Positions 5,042 through 5,474 of a stretch of 5,474 nucleotides of DNA are shown one piece after another. How positions within the stretch are numbered: the first letter of the stretch is position 1; each line of letters opens with the position of its first letter. The notes beneath the pieces are model-generated. The model saw only the letters and a program-made list of their open reading frames with translations. It had not been told where the DNA came from and did not search any database. The position numbers and the translations under genes are program-made. Source of the stretch: Lysobacterales bacterium (GTDB lineage Bacteria; Pseudomonadota; Gammaproteobacteria; Xanthomonadales; S139-57); assembly GCA_026993285.1 (NCBI GenBank), contig JALWTZ010000246.1, forward strand, positions 1 to 5,474, written 5' to 3'.

Positions 5042-5474
5042 ATGAAGTTCAGTTTGCGTCGAGAAGTTTTGCTCAAGCCACTGCAGCAGGTCAGCAACGT
5101 CGTGGAAAAACGGCAGACACTGCCGGTACTGTCCAACCTGCTGCTTCAGGTTGAAAACCAGCAACTCAAACTGACAGCCACGGATCTGGAGGTGGAACTG
5201 CAAGCATCCGTCAATCTGGAAGGTCAGGCGGAAAACGGTGAGATAACAGTACCGGCCCGCAAACTGCATGATATCTGCCGTTCCTTGCCGGATGGTGTGG
5301 AGATTCAACTGGAAGTCGATGGTGATAAATGCAAGGTACAGGCTGGTCGCAGTCGCTACACCTTGAGTACCCTGCCGGCATCGGATTTCCCCAGTACCGA
5401 ACAACTGCAGGCAGATACCCGTTTGTCCATTGAGCAAAATGCCCTGGCTTCCCTGTTGTCCAGCTCGGCTTTCG
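5042..5474 (+). CDS. dnaN: DNA polymerase III beta sliding clamp DnaN, 3' end outside window
   Basis: DnaN forms the ring-shaped dimer that tethers DNA polymerase III to DNA and also serves Hda-type regulation of DnaA and mismatch repair. The first 144 codons are present, about two fifths of the usual 366 or so residues: all of the first clamp domain and the start of the second. Family landmarks are the start MKFSLRREVLLKPLQQV, TLPVLSNLLLQV, LTATDLEVEL, VPARKLHDICRSLP and GRSRYTLSTLPASDFP, each closely parallel to E. coli DnaN. It follows dnaA in the same orientation, as is standard; the DnaA boxes in between may link its expression to DnaA. The frame is open to the window edge with no sign of damage. 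Confidence 0.98.
   Translation, partial: MKFSLRREVLLKPLQQVSNVVEKRQTLPVLSNLLLQVENQQLKLTATDLEVELQASVNLEGQAENGEITVPARKLHDICRSLPDGVEIQLEVDGDKCKVQAGRSRYTLSTLPASDFPSTEQLQADTRLSIEQNALASLLSSSAF

Noticed and set aside
4988..5437. 149-codon open frame on the minus strand opposite dnaN
   Set aside because: Antisense to the start of dnaN and across its ribosome-binding site; no recognisable protein.

Overview
The window is an ordinary chromosomal housekeeping region, very probably from a gammaproteobacterium. The TsaD, FolB, DnaA and DnaN proteins read most like gammaproteobacterial ones: TsaD catalytic positions H111, H115, N272 and D300 and FolB positions E21, Y53 and K98 fall at Escherichia coli numbering. 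Base composition is moderately GC-rich by eye and similar in all genes. I cannot name the genus. There is no mobile element, CRISPR array, tRNA or rRNA that I can see.

Layout. On the left (1-293, minus strand) is the 5' part of a small protein carrying a YHNxxHV motif of the HD-phosphohydrolase kind; it runs off the window. A 92-base divergent gap (294-385) holds a perfect TATAAT. Then comes a tight plus-strand cluster: tsaD (386-1405), folB (1420-1779, TTG start), folK (1772-2266, overlapping folB by 8 bases) and a MidA/NDUFAF7-family methyltransferase gene (2266-3393, overlapping folK by 1 base). A 119-base gap with a probable promoter and a cluster of GATC sites follows. dnaA (3513-4841) is next, then a 200-base gap with DnaA boxes and AT-rich DNA, and finally the first 144 codons of dnaN (5042 to the window end).

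How they fit together. TsaD performs the last step of t6A tRNA modification. FolB and FolK perform consecutive steps of folate synthesis. The MidA-like protein is a predicted SAM-dependent methyltransferase whose bacterial target is unknown. The coupling of stops and starts from tsaD to midA suggests one transcript. dnaA-dnaN is the classic replication-initiation pair, and the DnaA boxes between the two genes point to DnaA regulation, part of an origin, or both.

What is unusual. I found no convincing new biological system. The points worth a second look are: dnaA sits directly behind the tsaD-folB-folK-midA cluster rather than next to rpmH; the dnaA-dnaN gap has two perfect DnaA boxes but no GATC; DnaA domain I has lost conserved tryptophans; and FolK carries substitutions at positions used for ATP binding and catalysis in the E. 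coli enzyme.
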